A DNA stretch of 64,000 nt from Runella slithyformis DSM 19594 (GTDB lineage: Bacteria; Bacteroidota; Bacteroidia; Cytophagales; Spirosomataceae), in the NCBI RefSeq assembly GCF_000218895.1, contig NC_015703.1, positions 178,501 through 242,500 on the forward strand. Reading direction: 5' to 3'. The translations under genes and the position numbers were made by a program. This document shows positions 8,692-18,595 of the stretch, piece after piece. Every line of letters begins with the position of its first letter. Position 1 is the stretch's first letter. The notes under the pieces were generated by a model that saw only the letters and a program-made list of their open reading frames with translations, searched no databases and was not told the origin of the DNA.

Positions 8692-10269
8692 TTACTTCAA
8701 ATGGACCGTTTCGACCTGCAATCCCTGTTCCTGAAGATAGGCTTCCCATTCATCGATGAGATTCTTTTTCAATACGCGCGGAAATTTATTTTGTCCGCCC
8801 ATTTTTCCTCTTTTCGCCATCCATCCCAGAAAAGCAGCAGATGGCAAAACGGTCACAAATACATCCTTCAACGCATGCCTACGCTCCACGATGTAGTCGT
8901 CATTGAGAATTTTGAGGTGGGCATCAATCTTATCCCGCAGCATATCGGCATCTACGGGGTCATCGGTCCCGATGTACCACTGATGCGCAAAAAGAGAATC
9001 ATGACTTATGCCCGCCACGGTAAACTCCTTGACGGTAATTCCCAGGTCTTCGGCGCTCAGTTCTACCGCCTTGTTCATGTTTTCGACCGAAAGGTGCTCG
9101 CCGCACAGGCTCAAATAATGCTTTGTGCGCCCCGTAATGGTTATTTCGGCGCGGTATTTATTGGCAAATTTGATAGTATCGCCGATCAGGTAACGCCATG
9201 CCCCGGAGCAGGTCGAGATCAGCAACGCGTAATCCACGCCTTCTTCGACCTGATCAATCATCAGGGTTTGAGGATTAGACACCAACTCACCGTCTTCGGT
9301 AAAGTTTTTATCGTTGAACGGTACAAATTCGTAGAAAATGCCGTTGTCGAGCACCAAACGCATCCCGTCAGCGTGGGGGCGATTTTGGAAGGCTATGAAT
9401 CCTTCGGAGGCCAAATACGTATCAATATAGATCAGCGGCCTGCCGAGGAGCTTTTCAAAACCCGCACGATAGGGCTCAAAAGAGACGCCGCCGTGACCAA
9501 AAACGCTGAGGTTAGGCCAAATTTCGTGGATATTTTTGAGCTTATAGCGCTCGATGATCTTCTCCATAATGATCTGTAGCCACGCGGGTACGCCTGCCAT
9601 AAAACCGATATCCCAATGCGGTGCCTCTTCTACGATCTTTTCCAGCTTTCGGCTCCAATCCCGCTCACGGGCAATCTCCCGTCCGGGCTTGTAATAGCGC
9701 TCAAACCAGAAGGGAATGTTGGCCGCATTGATCCCGCTTACATCGCCCTGAAAACGTCCTTCGTCGATGGAGCTCAGGTCAGTACTGCCACCAATCATCA
9801 GAAAGCCTTTTTCGTAAAGATCGCTGGGTAATTCTTCGTACCGTCCCAGTGACAGTATCTGTCGAATGCTCGTGCGCTGAAAAGATTTTGTCATCGCCTT
9901 GGTGACGGGGATGAACTTTGAAGCGGCCTCTGACGTGCCCGAGCTCAGTGCAAAGTATTTAACACGCCCCGGCCAGCATATATTTTTCTCTCCTTCGTGT
10001 GCCTTATGCCACCAATCACGGTAAATTTTTTCGTAATTATGAATAGGAACAAACTGTTTGTATTTCTCGTAAAACGTGTTGTCTTCGTCAAAAACGGCTG
10101 TATTCAGTATTTCTTCAAAATTATACTTTTCGCCAAACTGCGTATAACGCGCCTTTGCAAGAAGCTTGCTCAACGTTTTTCGCTGCACTTTTGCGTGATT
10201 GTTTTTTTCACGTTGAATGCTTACGGTCAGCTTTAGTCCTCCTTTTAACAAGTTTCCTAAAAGTGCCAT
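8692..10269 (-). CDS. GH3-family acyl-adenylating protein
   Basis: 525 residues. It shares the full-length layout of the GH3 auxin-responsive promoter family: an N-terminal ATP-binding region with ALSSGTSEAASKFIPVT (about residues 100-116), an FGHGGVSFEPY segment, and a C-terminal half with ITGRTKHYLSLCGEHLS. Plant members conjugate amino acids to jasmonate or auxin through an acyl-adenylate. Bacterial members are widespread in Bacteroidota and their substrates are not known. No neighbour suggests the pathway. Confidence 0.88.
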   Translation of the reverse strand: MALLGNLLKGGLKLTVSIQREKNNHAKVQRKTLSKLLAKARYTQFGEKYNFEEILNTAVFDEDNTFYEKYKQFVPIHNYEKIYRDWWHKAHEGEKNICWPGRVKYFALSSGTSEAASKFIPVTKAMTKSFQRTSIRQILSLGRYEELPSDLYEKGFLMIGGSTDLSSIDEGRFQGDVSGINAANIPFWFERYYKPGREIARERDWSRKLEKIVEEAPHWDIGFMAGVPAWLQIIMEKIIERYKLKNIHEIWPNLSVFGHGGVSFEPYRAGFEKLLGRPLIYIDTYLASEGFIAFQNRPHADGMRLVLDNGIFYEFVPFNDKNFTEDGELVSNPQTLMIDQVEEGVDYALLISTCSGAWRYLIGDTIKFANKYRAEITITGRTKHYLSLCGEHLSVENMNKAVELSAEDLGITVKEFTVAGISHDSLFAHQWYIGTDDPVDADMLRDKIDAHLKILNDDYIVERRHALKDVFVTVLPSAAFLGWMAKRGKMGGQNKFPRVLKKNLIDEWEAYLQEQGLQVETVHLK

Positions 10270-10379
10270 GCTATCAGGGGTTTTTTAGTTGATTGATCTT
10301 TTTTCATAGGTTGAGGGGATTGATTGTCTGGAAATTAAAGGGAATGCGGCAAAAATCCAATCACTTCACCCTAAAACCG

Positions 10380-11177
10380 TTAACTTTCTGCTTCTTTCTC
10401 TTCTAAGGACCACTTTTTCATCAATTCTACGGTTGAATAGGACGTCATATCGTATTGACAGGGGACCACCGCTGCATAATTATTAGCTAATGCCCACTCA
10501 TCCGTATCCTCCATTCCCTCGTCGTAGTTGACAAATTGGCCTGCCATCCAAAAGTAACTGCGCCCGTGCGGGTCTTTTCTTTTTTCAAACTCCTCCTGCC
10601 ATTTACCGTTAGTCTGTCGGCAAATTCGCGTGCCTTTCAGCGGCTTTCCTGATTTTTTGGGAAAATTCACATTGAGCGCCACTCCCTTGGGCAATCCATT
10701 TTCCAATACTGCCCGGGCGATCTGTAAAATGTAGGATTTTACGTGTGAGAAATCGGCGTTGGGGGTAAAATCACACAGCGAAAACCCAATGGCCGGAATG
10801 CCTTCGATGGCCGCTTCAATCGCCGCCGACATGGTTCCCGAATACAAAATGCTGATCGAACTGTTGGAGCCGTGATTGATTCCACTCACTACCAGGTCGG
10901 GAGTACGGTCTTTTAGTACATAATGCTTCCCTAGCTTCACACAATCGGCGGGGGTACCGCTGCACTCATAGGCCCTTACATCTTTAAAAATTTCGGTAGC
11001 ATGTAAACGCAACGGCTCACCAATCGTGATCGCATGGCCCATGCCCGACTGCGGGCTGTCGGGGGCCACCACCACTACCTCCCCCAACTCCTGCATCAGT
11101 GCTACTAACGTCCTGATTCCTAATGATGTAATTCCATCATCGTTGCTAACTAGTATGAGCGGTTTGGGTGAATGCAT
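10380..11177 (-). CDS. surE: 5'/3'-nucleotidase SurE
   Basis: 265 residues. The metal site NDDG (residues 12-15), the Ser in VVAPDSPQSGMGHAIT, and SGINHGSN near residues 98-105 are all present. SurE removes phosphate from nucleoside monophosphates and short polyphosphates as a stationary-phase survival enzyme. The length fits the family. A TAnnTTTG element lies 28 bases upstream. Confidence 0.95.
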   Translation of the reverse strand: MHSPKPLILVSNDDGITSLGIRTLVALMQELGEVVVVAPDSPQSGMGHAITIGEPLRLHATEIFKDVRAYECSGTPADCVKLGKHYVLKDRTPDLVVSGINHGSNSSISILYSGTMSAAIEAAIEGIPAIGFSLCDFTPNADFSHVKSYILQIARAVLENGLPKGVALNVNFPKKSGKPLKGTRICRQTNGKWQEEFEKRKDPHGRSYFWMAGQFVNYDEGMEDTDEWALANNYAAVVPCQYDMTSYSTVELMKKWSLEEKEAES

Positions 11178-11204
11178 AGGGGATTATTTCTCGTTTATGG
11201 CCGG

Positions 11205-11212
11205 CAAAGTTA
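11205..11212 (-). promoter_or_regulatory. -7 promoter element of surE
   Basis: Reads TAACTTTG on the minus strand, an exact TAnnTTTG match, 28 bases before the surE start codon. Confidence 0.5.
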
Positions 11213-11422
11213 CAGACAAATCATCAGATTTTCACTTTTGATTTTACCCGCTTCTTTCCGGCGTCGGTTTGGCTCGGGAAGCCGTAAAATTAACGCCTGA
11301 GCACTTATTCATACGATTTTTGTTTATTATGACTGAAATAAAAAGAGCTGTGCAGCAAACGGGGGCAATAATCTTATAACTCTATCCGAAAATCATGTAA
11401 CACCTCCTTTGAAAATGTACCA

Positions 11423-11430
11423 TACCTTTG
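11423..11430 (+). promoter_or_regulatory. -7 promoter element of copper ATPase
   Basis: TACCTTTG, exact match to TAnnTTTG, 22 bases upstream of the first ATG of the P-type ATPase gene. Confidence 0.5.
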
Positions 11431-11452
11431 TCGTATCAACATCGTATACCTC

Positions 11453-13669
11453 ATGGAAACGATAACAATGGAAAAAGAACAAAAAATAACGGTTCCGGTC
11501 ACAGGCATGACGTGTGCGGCCTGTGCAGGCAGCGTTGAAAACATATTGAATAAGCAGGAGGGCGTACTGGAATGTGCCGTCAATTTTGCCAATGAAACCG
11601 CCCAAATTACCTTCAAGCCTTCCCAAACTTCCCCCGAAGCCCTCAAACAATCGGTACAGGCCGTTGGCTATGACTTGATTCTGGACACCGAAAATGCGCA
11701 AACCAAGCAGGCCGAACTCAAAGCAACGCAGGTACACTCGCTCAAAAACAACGTGATTTGGGCGAGTGTACTGACCGTACCCGTAGTAGTAATCGGCATG
11801 TTCTTCATGGATTTGCCTTACGCCAATTGGATTATGCTGGCGCTGACCACGCCTATATTGACCCTATTTGGTAAACGTTTTTTTATCAATGCCCGGCAAC
11901 AGGCCCGCCACGGACAGGCCAATATGGATACGCTCGTGGCACTCAGTACGGGGATTGCGTTTCTTTTCAGTCTTTTCAACACTGTTTATCCTGCATTTTG
12001 GTACAACAGAGGATTGCATCCGCACGTGTATTATGAGGCGGCAGCCGTGGTGATCGTGTTTATTATGTTGGGAAAACTGTTGGAAGAAAAAGCCAAAGCC
12101 AATACCTCATCGGCCATCAAAAAACTGATGGGTTTGCAGCCGCATACGGTTTGGATCATTGAAAACGGCGAAGAAAAAGAAGTGGAATTGGCCCAAGTCC
12201 GCATCGGCGACCGCCTACTGGTCAAGCCCGGCGATAAGATTGCTGTGGACGGGAAAGTACTTTTCGGTTCTTCTTTTGTAGACGAAAGTATGCTTTCGGG
12301 CGAACCCATTCCCGTAGAAAAAACCAAAGGAACCAAAGTCTTTGCAGGAACAGTCAATCAGCAGGGGAGTTTTCGATTTATTGCCGAGAAAGTAGGTGGC
12401 GATACACTGTTGGCGGGTATCATCCGAATGGTTCAAAACGCCCAGGGCAGTAAAGCCCCGATTCAAAAACTGACCGACAAAATCGCGGGCATTTTCGTCC
12501 CGATCGTCATGGGTATTTCTGTTTTGACGTTTGTGGCTTGGTTGCTGTTGGGTGGTGAAAATGCGCTGTCGCAAGGCTTGTTGGCGGCGGTGACGGTATT
12601 GGTCATTGCCTGTCCGTGTGCGTTGGGCCTGGCTACTCCTACGGCCATCATGGTGGGTGTGGGCAAAGGAGCCGAAAACGGGATTCTCATCAAAGATGCC
12701 GAAAGCCTGGAAGTGGCTCACCGTATCAATGCCGTTATTTTAGATAAAACGGGCACCATTACCGAAGGCAAGCCCACCGTTTCCGACCATTTTTGGGTGG
12801 AAGATAACGAATTCCTAAAAAGCATTTTACTAGCCATCGAAAGCCAATCGTCTCATCCGTTGGCCGAAGCGGTTGTGAACCGGTTAAAAGCCGAAAGGGC
12901 GAAGACACGCATTGTACAGCAGGTTGAAAATGTGCCGGGTCGCGGCGTTCAGGCCACCGTTGACGGTCAAAATTACTACGTCGGCAGTCCTGTCTGGATG
13001 ACCGAGCGTCAACTTCCCATGACACACTTCCCCGTTGAACAATGGCAGTCGGAAGCCAAAACGGTCATAGTATTTTCCGATGAAACCCGGGTTTTGGCTG
13101 CTTTCGCCATTACCGACCCTATCAAAGCCACGTCAGCCGGCGCCGTTAACGAGCTATATCATCAAGGCATTGAGGTATATATGCTGACCGGAGATAATGC
13201 CCAAACGGCCCAACAGGTAGCAAAACAGGCAGGCATCCAACACTTTCAAGCGCAGGTATTGCCCGCCGACAAAGCGGCTTTTGTGGAAGAATTGCAACGG
13301 GCCGGCAAAGTGGTGGCCATGGTCGGCGACGGCATCAATGACTCACATGCTTTGGCCCGGGCCGATGTGAGTATTGCGATGGGAAAAGGCTCCGACATTG
13401 CGATAGACGTGGCCAAAATGACACTCATTTCGAGCGACCTGCAAAAAATTCCGCAGGCCATTCTTCTTTCCAAATGGACGGTAGCGACCATTCATCAAAA
13501 CCTGTTTTGGGCGTTTATTTATAACCTGATTGGAATTCCGCTGGCGGCCGGTGTGTTATATCCTTTCAACGGCTTTCTGCTCAACCCGATGATCGCGGGC
13601 GCGGCCATGGCACTGAGCTCGGTATCGGTGGTGGCCAATAGCCTGAGATTGAAACTTAAGCGTTTGTAG
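11453..13669 (+). CDS. copA: Copper-exporting P1B-type ATPase
   Basis: 738 residues. One heavy-metal-associated domain carries GMTCAAC (CxxC at 21 and 24). Next come membrane helices, the SGEP actuator motif (282-285), the ion-binding CPC in a membrane helix (387-389), the phosphorylated Asp431 in [10 protein letters not shown], a SHPLAEA motif in the nucleotide domain, and GDGINDS near the C-terminal end. The CPC motif and the MTCAAC HMA indicate monovalent copper (or silver) export. A second in-frame Met at residue 6 is an alternative start. A separate HMA protein follows at 81 bases and may be its donor. Confidence 0.95.
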   Translation: METITMEKEQKITVPVTGMTCAACAGSVENILNKQEGVLECAVNFANETAQITFKPSQTSPEALKQSVQAVGYDLILDTENAQTKQAELKATQVHSLKNNVIWASVLTVPVVVIGMFFMDLPYANWIMLALTTPILTLFGKRFFINARQQARHGQANMDTLVALSTGIAFLFSLFNTVYPAFWYNRGLHPHVYYEAAAVVIVFIMLGKLLEEKAKANTSSAIKKLMGLQPHTVWIIENGEEKEVELAQVRIGDRLLVKPGDKIAVDGKVLFGSSFVDESMLSGEPIPVEKTKGTKVFAGTVNQQGSFRFIAEKVGGDTLLAGIIRMVQNAQGSKAPIQKLTDKIAGIFVPIVMGISVLTFVAWLLLGGENALSQGLLAAVTVLVIACPCALGLATPTAIMVGVGKGAENGILIKDAESLEVAHRINAVILDKTGTITEGKPTVSDHFWVEDNEFLKSILLAIESQSSHPLAEAVVNRLKAERAKTRIVQQVENVPGRGVQATVDGQNYYVGSPVWMTERQLPMTHFPVEQWQSEAKTVIVFSDETRVLAAFAITDPIKATSAGAVNELYHQGIEVYMLTGDNAQTAQQVAKQAGIQHFQAQVLPADKAAFVEELQRAGKVVAMVGDGINDSHALARADVSIAMGKGSDIAIDVAKMTLISSDLQKIPQAILLSKWTVATIHQNLFWAFIYNLIGIPLAAGVLYPFNGFLLNPMIAGAAMALSSVSVVANSLRLKLKRL

Positions 13670-13750
13670 GCCGCTTTCAGTGTATCCATTAACTGTTATC
13701 CTAAATAATTACATTCAAATCGCCAATTAACAATCGTACATCCCATAAAT

Positions 13751-13960
13751 ATGGAAACCTTACAATTCAAAACCAATATCAATTGCGGAAGCTGCGTGGC
13801 AAAAGTGACGCCTTTTCTGAATCAACTGGAAAACGTGGACACCTGGAAAGTAGACACCAACAATCCCGAAAAAATATTGACGGTATCGGGCGAAGACCTT
13901 ACGAGCGAACTCATTGAAACGACCGTACAAAAAGCAGGCTTTGAAGCGGCAGAAGTATAA
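13751..13960 (+). CDS. Small HMA-domain copper-binding protein
   Basis: 69 residues, one heavy-metal-associated fold. The metal loop is NINCGSC (Cys12, Cys15), lacking the Met that usually precedes the first Cys. Its position 81 bases after the copper ATPase on the same strand suggests a chaperone that hands copper to the pump or its HMA domain; this is inferred from context. Size is typical for CopZ-like chaperones. Confidence 0.85.
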   Translation: METLQFKTNINCGSCVAKVTPFLNQLENVDTWKVDTNNPEKILTVSGEDLTSELIETTVQKAGFEAAEV

Positions 13961-14616
13961 TTTCGTTCGGAGGACGGAAATTTGGAGAACGGAACACGAG
14001 GGTTTTCCGAATGTCCGTTCTCCGCTTCTCTTTTCTACGTTTTCCCGACTTGATGTAAAGCCTCTTCTCTCCTCTCCAAGCCGTTACTGGATTTCTGAAC
14101 GGTTTTTCAGCGTCATAATGGGAATTTAGCATGGGCAATAATGCGGCTGCTTGCTACTCCCACCCCCTTAACTTCCTAAGCAATTGTCGATTTTCCTGCG
14201 CCAAGCCGTGCGTTTACGACACATCTTCTTTGACATTATGCAACACTGAATGACCATTTTCAAAACCTTCCAATAACATATAATCACTCGAAAAAATCAC
14301 CCCCGTACGGATACATTACCCCCAAAGTCCGGCAGGTGATTCTGAGCCGGGCGGGATATTTGCCCCTCATGATGCCTGCCCGCGTACATTGTCCACATTA
14401 AGCCATAAAAAAACCATACTGAAAAGAGTCGGAACCGACAACCATGGAAGAATTCGCCTTTTTATGAGCAAGGGTCACAAAGAGGGAGGCACGACCTTAG
14501 TGCTGTTTGGGAAAATTGTATCAGGTCTACCGCCCTTGGCAGTACTTTTTATTCATTATGTTCTTTTGAATAAAAAAGTTATTGTATCACTAAGCACCGT
14601 CCAACTCCCTGCAAAA
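13961..14616. other. Intergenic region with one hairpin
   Basis: About 650 bases without a convincing gene. A perfect 10-base inverted repeat (GGAGAACGGA at 13984-13993, TCCGTTCTCC at 14014-14023) may end the copper transcript. An open frame from 14389 runs into the sialidase but has no signal peptide at that start and looks like read-through of non-coding DNA. Confidence 0.5.
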
Positions 14617-15807
14617 ATGCATTTACGACTGTTTCTACTTTTACTGATTCCCACGTTAACCATCGCCCAAACCTCTGCTGACCTGCATTCACCGAAAGAA
14701 ACGGTAGTGTTTCAGAACGGACAAAACGGCTACAAATGCTACCGCATTCCAGCCATTGTCAAAGCTCCCAACGGCGACTTACTGGCTTTTGCCGAAGCAA
14801 GGCGCAATAACTGCGGGGATTTTGGCGATGTAGAAATTGTCATGAAACGCAGCACCGACAACGGCGCTTCGTGGGGAAAACTGCAAGTGGTTGCCGACAA
14901 CAGCAACGACCAGGCAGGCAATCCCGCGCCCGTCTTTGATCTGACCGATAAACGCTTTTCAAAAGGCCGATTGTTTTTATTCTACAATACAGGTATAGCC
15001 CACGAGCAGGAAGTGCGCGAAGGAAAAGCCATTCGGGAAGTGTGGTACAAAACCTGCACCGACAACGGCCAAACGTGGTCGGCCCCGGTCAATATCACAA
15101 CGCAGGTGTCCAAACCCAATAAACCCGATGTCAACCCCGCCTATACGTTCAAAGAAGATTGGCGCTCCTATGCCAACACGCCCGGGCACGGCCTGCAACT
15201 GCAGAAAGGCAAATACAGGGGCCGCATTTTCATCGCGGCCAATCACTCAGCCGGGCCGCCGCAAAAGCAATCCCGTGATTACGTGGCCCACGCTTTTTAC
15301 AGCGATGACCACGGCAAAACCTTCAAACTTTCGCCCAATGTAGCCTACGCGGGCAGCAACGAAGCCATTGCCGCCGAAACCTCCGACGGAAGCCTGCTTT
15401 TTAACTGTCGTAACCAATCCGGCGATGCTAAGTATCGCATTCAGGCTTTCACCAAAAACGCCGGCGAAACCTGGGACGAAGTAAAAGTCATGACCGACCT
15501 CCCCGACCCTATTTGCCAAGGGAGTATCATTGATTTTCAACCGAAAAAAGGCAAAAAAGTGTTGATTTTTTCTAACAACAACAGCCAAACCCAACGCGAT
15601 AAACTGACCGTCAGGGTGAGTTATGACAACGGTAGAAGCTGGTCGGCCGGCAAAGAGATTTATGGCGCGGCAAAATCCTATGAAGACCCGTCGGCGTATT
15701 CGGATCTGGTCGTGCAGCAGGACAATTCCCTTGGAGTGTTGTATGAAAAAAATGATTATACACAGATCGTTTACGCCCAATTCAGCTATGATTGGCTGGT
15801 ACAATAG
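14617..15807 (+). CDS. Secreted exo-alpha-sialidase (GH33)
   Basis: About 396 residues from the ATG at 14617, which opens a clean signal peptide (MHLRLFLLLLIPTLTIAQ); the frame is open further upstream to 14389 but that part is not protein-like. The CYRIPAIV segment is the sialidase (F/Y)RIP motif that supplies the active-site Arg. Asp boxes (SxDxGxxW type) occur as STDNGASW, CTDNGQTW, SDDHGKTF and YDNGRSW, with a degenerate KNAGETW, giving a six-bladed propeller. It releases terminal sialic acid from glycans. The sulfatase downstream suggests joint attack on sulfated, sialylated glycans. Confidence 0.92.
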   Translation: MHLRLFLLLLIPTLTIAQTSADLHSPKETVVFQNGQNGYKCYRIPAIVKAPNGDLLAFAEARRNNCGDFGDVEIVMKRSTDNGASWGKLQVVADNSNDQAGNPAPVFDLTDKRFSKGRLFLFYNTGIAHEQEVREGKAIREVWYKTCTDNGQTWSAPVNITTQVSKPNKPDVNPAYTFKEDWRSYANTPGHGLQLQKGKYRGRIFIAANHSAGPPQKQSRDYVAHAFYSDDHGKTFKLSPNVAYAGSNEAIAAETSDGSLLFNCRNQSGDAKYRIQAFTKNAGETWDEVKVMTDLPDPICQGSIIDFQPKKGKKVLIFSNNNSQTQRDKLTVRVSYDNGRSWSAGKEIYGAAKSYEDPSAYSDLVVQQDNSLGVLYEKNDYTQIVYAQFSYDWLVQ

Positions 15808-15816
15808 TTTTCGTTG

Positions 15817-15932
15817 CCCGATTACAAATCGGAAACAGACTGCTTTCGGATTACAAATCCGAAAGAGCATGACATTGCCCGATATTAACGTCGGCGAGGT
15901 TTGAACGGGGACGCCTAGTCCTCACCGACGTT
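15817..15932. repeat. Three consecutive intergenic hairpins
   Basis: CCGATT-ACA-AATCGG (15818-15832), CTTTCGGATT-ACA-AATCCGAAAG (15843-15865), and a longer arm pair AACGTCGGCGAGG / CCTCACCGACGTT (15887-15932). The first two share the core GATTACAAATC. They look like members of a dispersed palindromic repeat family; they may also insulate the sialidase and sulfatase transcripts. Confidence 0.65.
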
Positions 15933-16010
15933 GGTTAAAAACCGCTTCGTGGCCTTTACGCCATTCTTCGAGTCCTTTGTGGTAACTATTCTTTTATTGT
16001 TCTTTATGAT

Positions 16011-17525
16011 ATGAAAAAGACTATTCTTCCTTTCTTCCTATTTATGTGCCTGTTGGGTACCGGATTTCTGTCTTTCAAACCCAAAGACAAGCGCCCCAAC
16101 ATCCTGATCCTGTTTTCGGACGATCACGCCCTGCAAGCCATCAGCGCCTACGGTAGCCCCTACATCAAAACACCCAATATCGACCGATTGGCCAAGGAAG
16201 GCGCTTTATATCAAAACATGTTTTGCACCAATTCACTTTGTGCACCGAGTCGAGCTACTTTGCTGACCGGAAAATACAGCCACAAAAATGGTCACAAAGA
16301 CAACCTAACTAAGTTTAACGCAGGTCAGGATATGTACCCCAAATATCTGCAATCGGCAGGTTATCAGACAGGTTGGATTGGGAAATGGCATTTAGAAGCA
16401 ACACCGCAGTATTTTGATTATTGGTCACTTTTGCCGGGCCAGGGAGCTTATTACAATCCCGATTTTATTGAAATGAGCGGAAAAACCGTTCGCCGGGAAG
16501 GATACACGACCGACGTTATTACCGACAAAGCCCTAAAATGGCTCAGCAATGACCGTGATGATTCCAAGCCGTTTTGTTTGGTCATCGGCCATAAATGTCC
16601 ACACCGTAACTGGCTGCCGGACACGGGCGATCTGCGGGCGTTTGACAACGTCAAATTTCAACTGCCCAAAACATTTTACGATACCTACGAAGGTCGTATT
16701 GCCGCCAAACGTCAGGACATGACCGTGACCAAAACCATGCGTCTGAAAGAAGATCTGAAAGTGGATGCCGGAAACGATGCCTTTGTAAAACGCATGAATC
16801 CTGCCCAACAGAAAGCGTGGCTGGCGTATTATGACCAAGTGACAGCCGATTTTAAAAAACAAAACCTCTCGGGCCGCGCGCTCGACGAGTGGAAATACCA
16901 ACGCTATATGCAGGATTATCTGGGTACGCTCCTCTCCCTCGACCGCAATGTAGGCCGTGTGCTGGACTATTTGGACAAAACGGGTTTGGCCGAAAACACC
17001 ATCGTGATTTACTCTTCCGACCAAGGCTTTTATTTGGGCGAGCACGGTTGGTTTGATAAACGCTTTATGTACGAAGAGTCCCACCACATGCCAATGCTCA
17101 TTCGCTACCCGAAGCGTATCAAGCCCGGCACGCTTGACCGTGCCATTCACAACAACACCGATTTTGCGCCCACGATTTTACAGGAAGCCGGTGTCGCGAT
17201 TCCGAAAGACATGCAGGGACAATCCTTTTTCAGTAAAACGCCCCGAAAATCAACGTATTATCACTATTACGAATACCCCGCCGAGCACAGCGTCCAAACC
17301 CATTTCGGCATCCGTACCGAACGCTTCAAGCTGATTCGTTTCTACAATGACGGTGAGTATTGGGAACTCTACGACCTCAAAACCGACCCCGATGAGTTGA
17401 GAAATCAGTACGGGAACCCTGCGTACAAAGCCATTCAAAAACAGTTATTGTCTGATTTAAAGAAGGTTATTCTCCAATATGAAGATACAGAAGCAGGGGA
17501 GATTTTGAAGAAGGAAGGCATTTGA
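16011..17525 (+). CDS. Secreted type I sulfatase
   Basis: 504 residues with a signal peptide (about 1-22). The metal-binding Asp37-Asp38 pair (FSDDHA) and the sulfatase signature C77-A-P-S-R81 followed by ATLLTGK are intact. Cys77 would be converted to formylglycine by a maturase not seen in this window. Later motifs include GKWHLE and SSDQGFYLGEHGWFDKR. It hydrolyses sulfate esters, probably on polysaccharides. It follows the sialidase on the same strand with about 200 bases of hairpins between. Confidence 0.93.
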   Translation: MKKTILPFFLFMCLLGTGFLSFKPKDKRPNILILFSDDHALQAISAYGSPYIKTPNIDRLAKEGALYQNMFCTNSLCAPSRATLLTGKYSHKNGHKDNLTKFNAGQDMYPKYLQSAGYQTGWIGKWHLEATPQYFDYWSLLPGQGAYYNPDFIEMSGKTVRREGYTTDVITDKALKWLSNDRDDSKPFCLVIGHKCPHRNWLPDTGDLRAFDNVKFQLPKTFYDTYEGRIAAKRQDMTVTKTMRLKEDLKVDAGNDAFVKRMNPAQQKAWLAYYDQVTADFKKQNLSGRALDEWKYQRYMQDYLGTLLSLDRNVGRVLDYLDKTGLAENTIVIYSSDQGFYLGEHGWFDKRFMYEESHHMPMLIRYPKRIKPGTLDRAIHNNTDFAPTILQEAGVAIPKDMQGQSFFSKTPRKSTYYHYYEYPAEHSVQTHFGIRTERFKLIRFYNDGEYWELYDLKTDPDELRNQYGNPAYKAIQKQLLSDLKKVILQYEDTEAGEILKKEGI

Positions 17526-17603
17526 TAGGAATGACGATTTACGAATGATGTATCCTTTTGAAGGTCTGTGTCTCCACGACTTTGAAAAAAAGGTTTTGGT
17601 ACC

Positions 17604-17649
17604 TAAGCGCATAGAAGCCGTGAAAACTATGCTTCTGTGCGCTTTTTTA
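17604..17649 (+). terminator. Terminator after sulfatase
   Basis: Hairpin AAGCGCATAGAAGC / GCTTCTGTGCGCTT (one G-T pair) followed by a T-run. Confidence 0.75.
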
Positions 17650-17804
17650 ATCGCTTTTAATTTATAAGATGCCTATATTATAGCAATAATGCCCATTTCA
17701 GGGTATACCATCACTTCAAAATACTCGACAAAGAACTTACACCTTGATTTTATTCTTCAAAAAGGCGGCACTAAAGTGCAAAAACTACCTATTTCCTTTG
17801 CAGC

Positions 17805-18041
17805 ATGAATTTGACCATGTACCACAATTATAAAAATTTTCAAAAAAGTACGACAACAAAAAAAATGGCACCAACAACAATTTCACCGGTAATTACCCGC
17901 AAATGCGACCATTGCAATTCTGTATCTATTGAGCGTATACCCCGTTCTTTTATCATTAAATATTTAGTGCCTATCAAAGATCTAAAACATTATCGTTGTG
18001 ATAACTGCATGCGTACTTTTTATAAAATTCACCACTATTGA
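17805..18041 (+). CDS. Small zinc-ribbon protein, IS-altered stop
   Basis: 78 residues. Two CxxC pairs (Cys34/Cys37 and Cys65/Cys68), 28 residues apart, suggest a zinc ribbon; I do not recognise the family. Met5 and Met21 are alternative starts. The stop codon TGA at 18039-18041 lies inside the left end of the IS630-family element. Joining the DNA on either side of the insertion (one TA copy) gives CAC CAC TAA, so the uninterrupted gene would end one residue earlier at TAA. The insertion therefore changed only the last residue and the stop codon. Confidence 0.6.
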   Translation: MNLTMYHNYKNFQKSTTTKKMAPTTISPVITRKCDHCNSVSIERIPRSFIIKYLVPIKDLKHYRCDNCMRTFYKIHHY

Positions 18042-18049
18042 TAGATGAA

Positions 18050-18595
18050 TTATCCTGTAAAGAAAGCTACTTCCTTCTTTTTAAAGAATGAAACCAGCAA
18101 TTCCGTGTCTTTTCTGACCTCCTCAATTTTTTCTTTCAACACTTCGGCCAAATCTGTCAGGTCGAGGAATACCCGGTTTTTGAGCTCTCTTTTTAACTGA
18201 CTCCACAGCAACTCGACCGGGTTCAGTTCCGGGCTATAACCAGGCAGGGCCACAAGGTGCACGCGCCCTTTCTTGCGCGCCAAAAAGTCCTTTATGGCTT
18301 GGCTACGGTGGATGGTCGCGCCATCCCAGATCACGATCAAGTCCTTGCTGCGGTACCTGCGGCATAGGTACTCCAGAAAGTCAACCACCCCCTCACTATT
18401 GTATGCCTTGTCTTGTCCGCCGACGTACAGCCTCCCATTAGGGGCCATCGCGGCGATCAGACTGAGGTGTTCTTTGCCCGCCTTCTCCTCGATAATGGGC
18501 GTTTTACCCTTGGGTGCCCACGTACGGCAAACGAGGGGGAGCAGATAGAAGCCTGATTCATCGATATATACGATAGCACGGTTCTCATCCTCGGC
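18050..18595 (-). CDS. IS630 transposase, C-terminal frame (DDE domain)
   Basis: About 181 residues, open from just after the A8 tract (18596-18603). The three catalytic acids are visible in VYIDESGFY, VIWDGATIH and SPELNPVE. The first internal ATG (18448) leaves out the first Asp, so translation most likely enters by slippage at the A-run. The shift needed is +1 (or -2), or a transcript with seven A instead of eight. Confidence 0.85.
   Translation of the reverse strand, partial: AEDENRAIVYIDESGFYLLPLVCRTWAPKGKTPIIEEKAGKEHLSLIAAMAPNGRLYVGGQDKAYNSEGVVDFLEYLCRRYRSKDLIVIWDGATIHRSQAIKDFLARKKGRVHLVALPGYSPELNPVELLWSQLKRELKNRVFLDLTDLAEVLKEKIEEVRKDTELLVSFFKKKEVAFFTG

Noticed and set aside
8590..9579. 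Long open frame on the plus strand (329 codons)
   Set aside because: It is the antisense shadow of the GH3-family gene; no family motif or start signal.
14389..14616. Upstream extension of the sialidase frame
   Set aside because: The signal peptide starts at 14617; the preceding 76 codons look like untranslated DNA.
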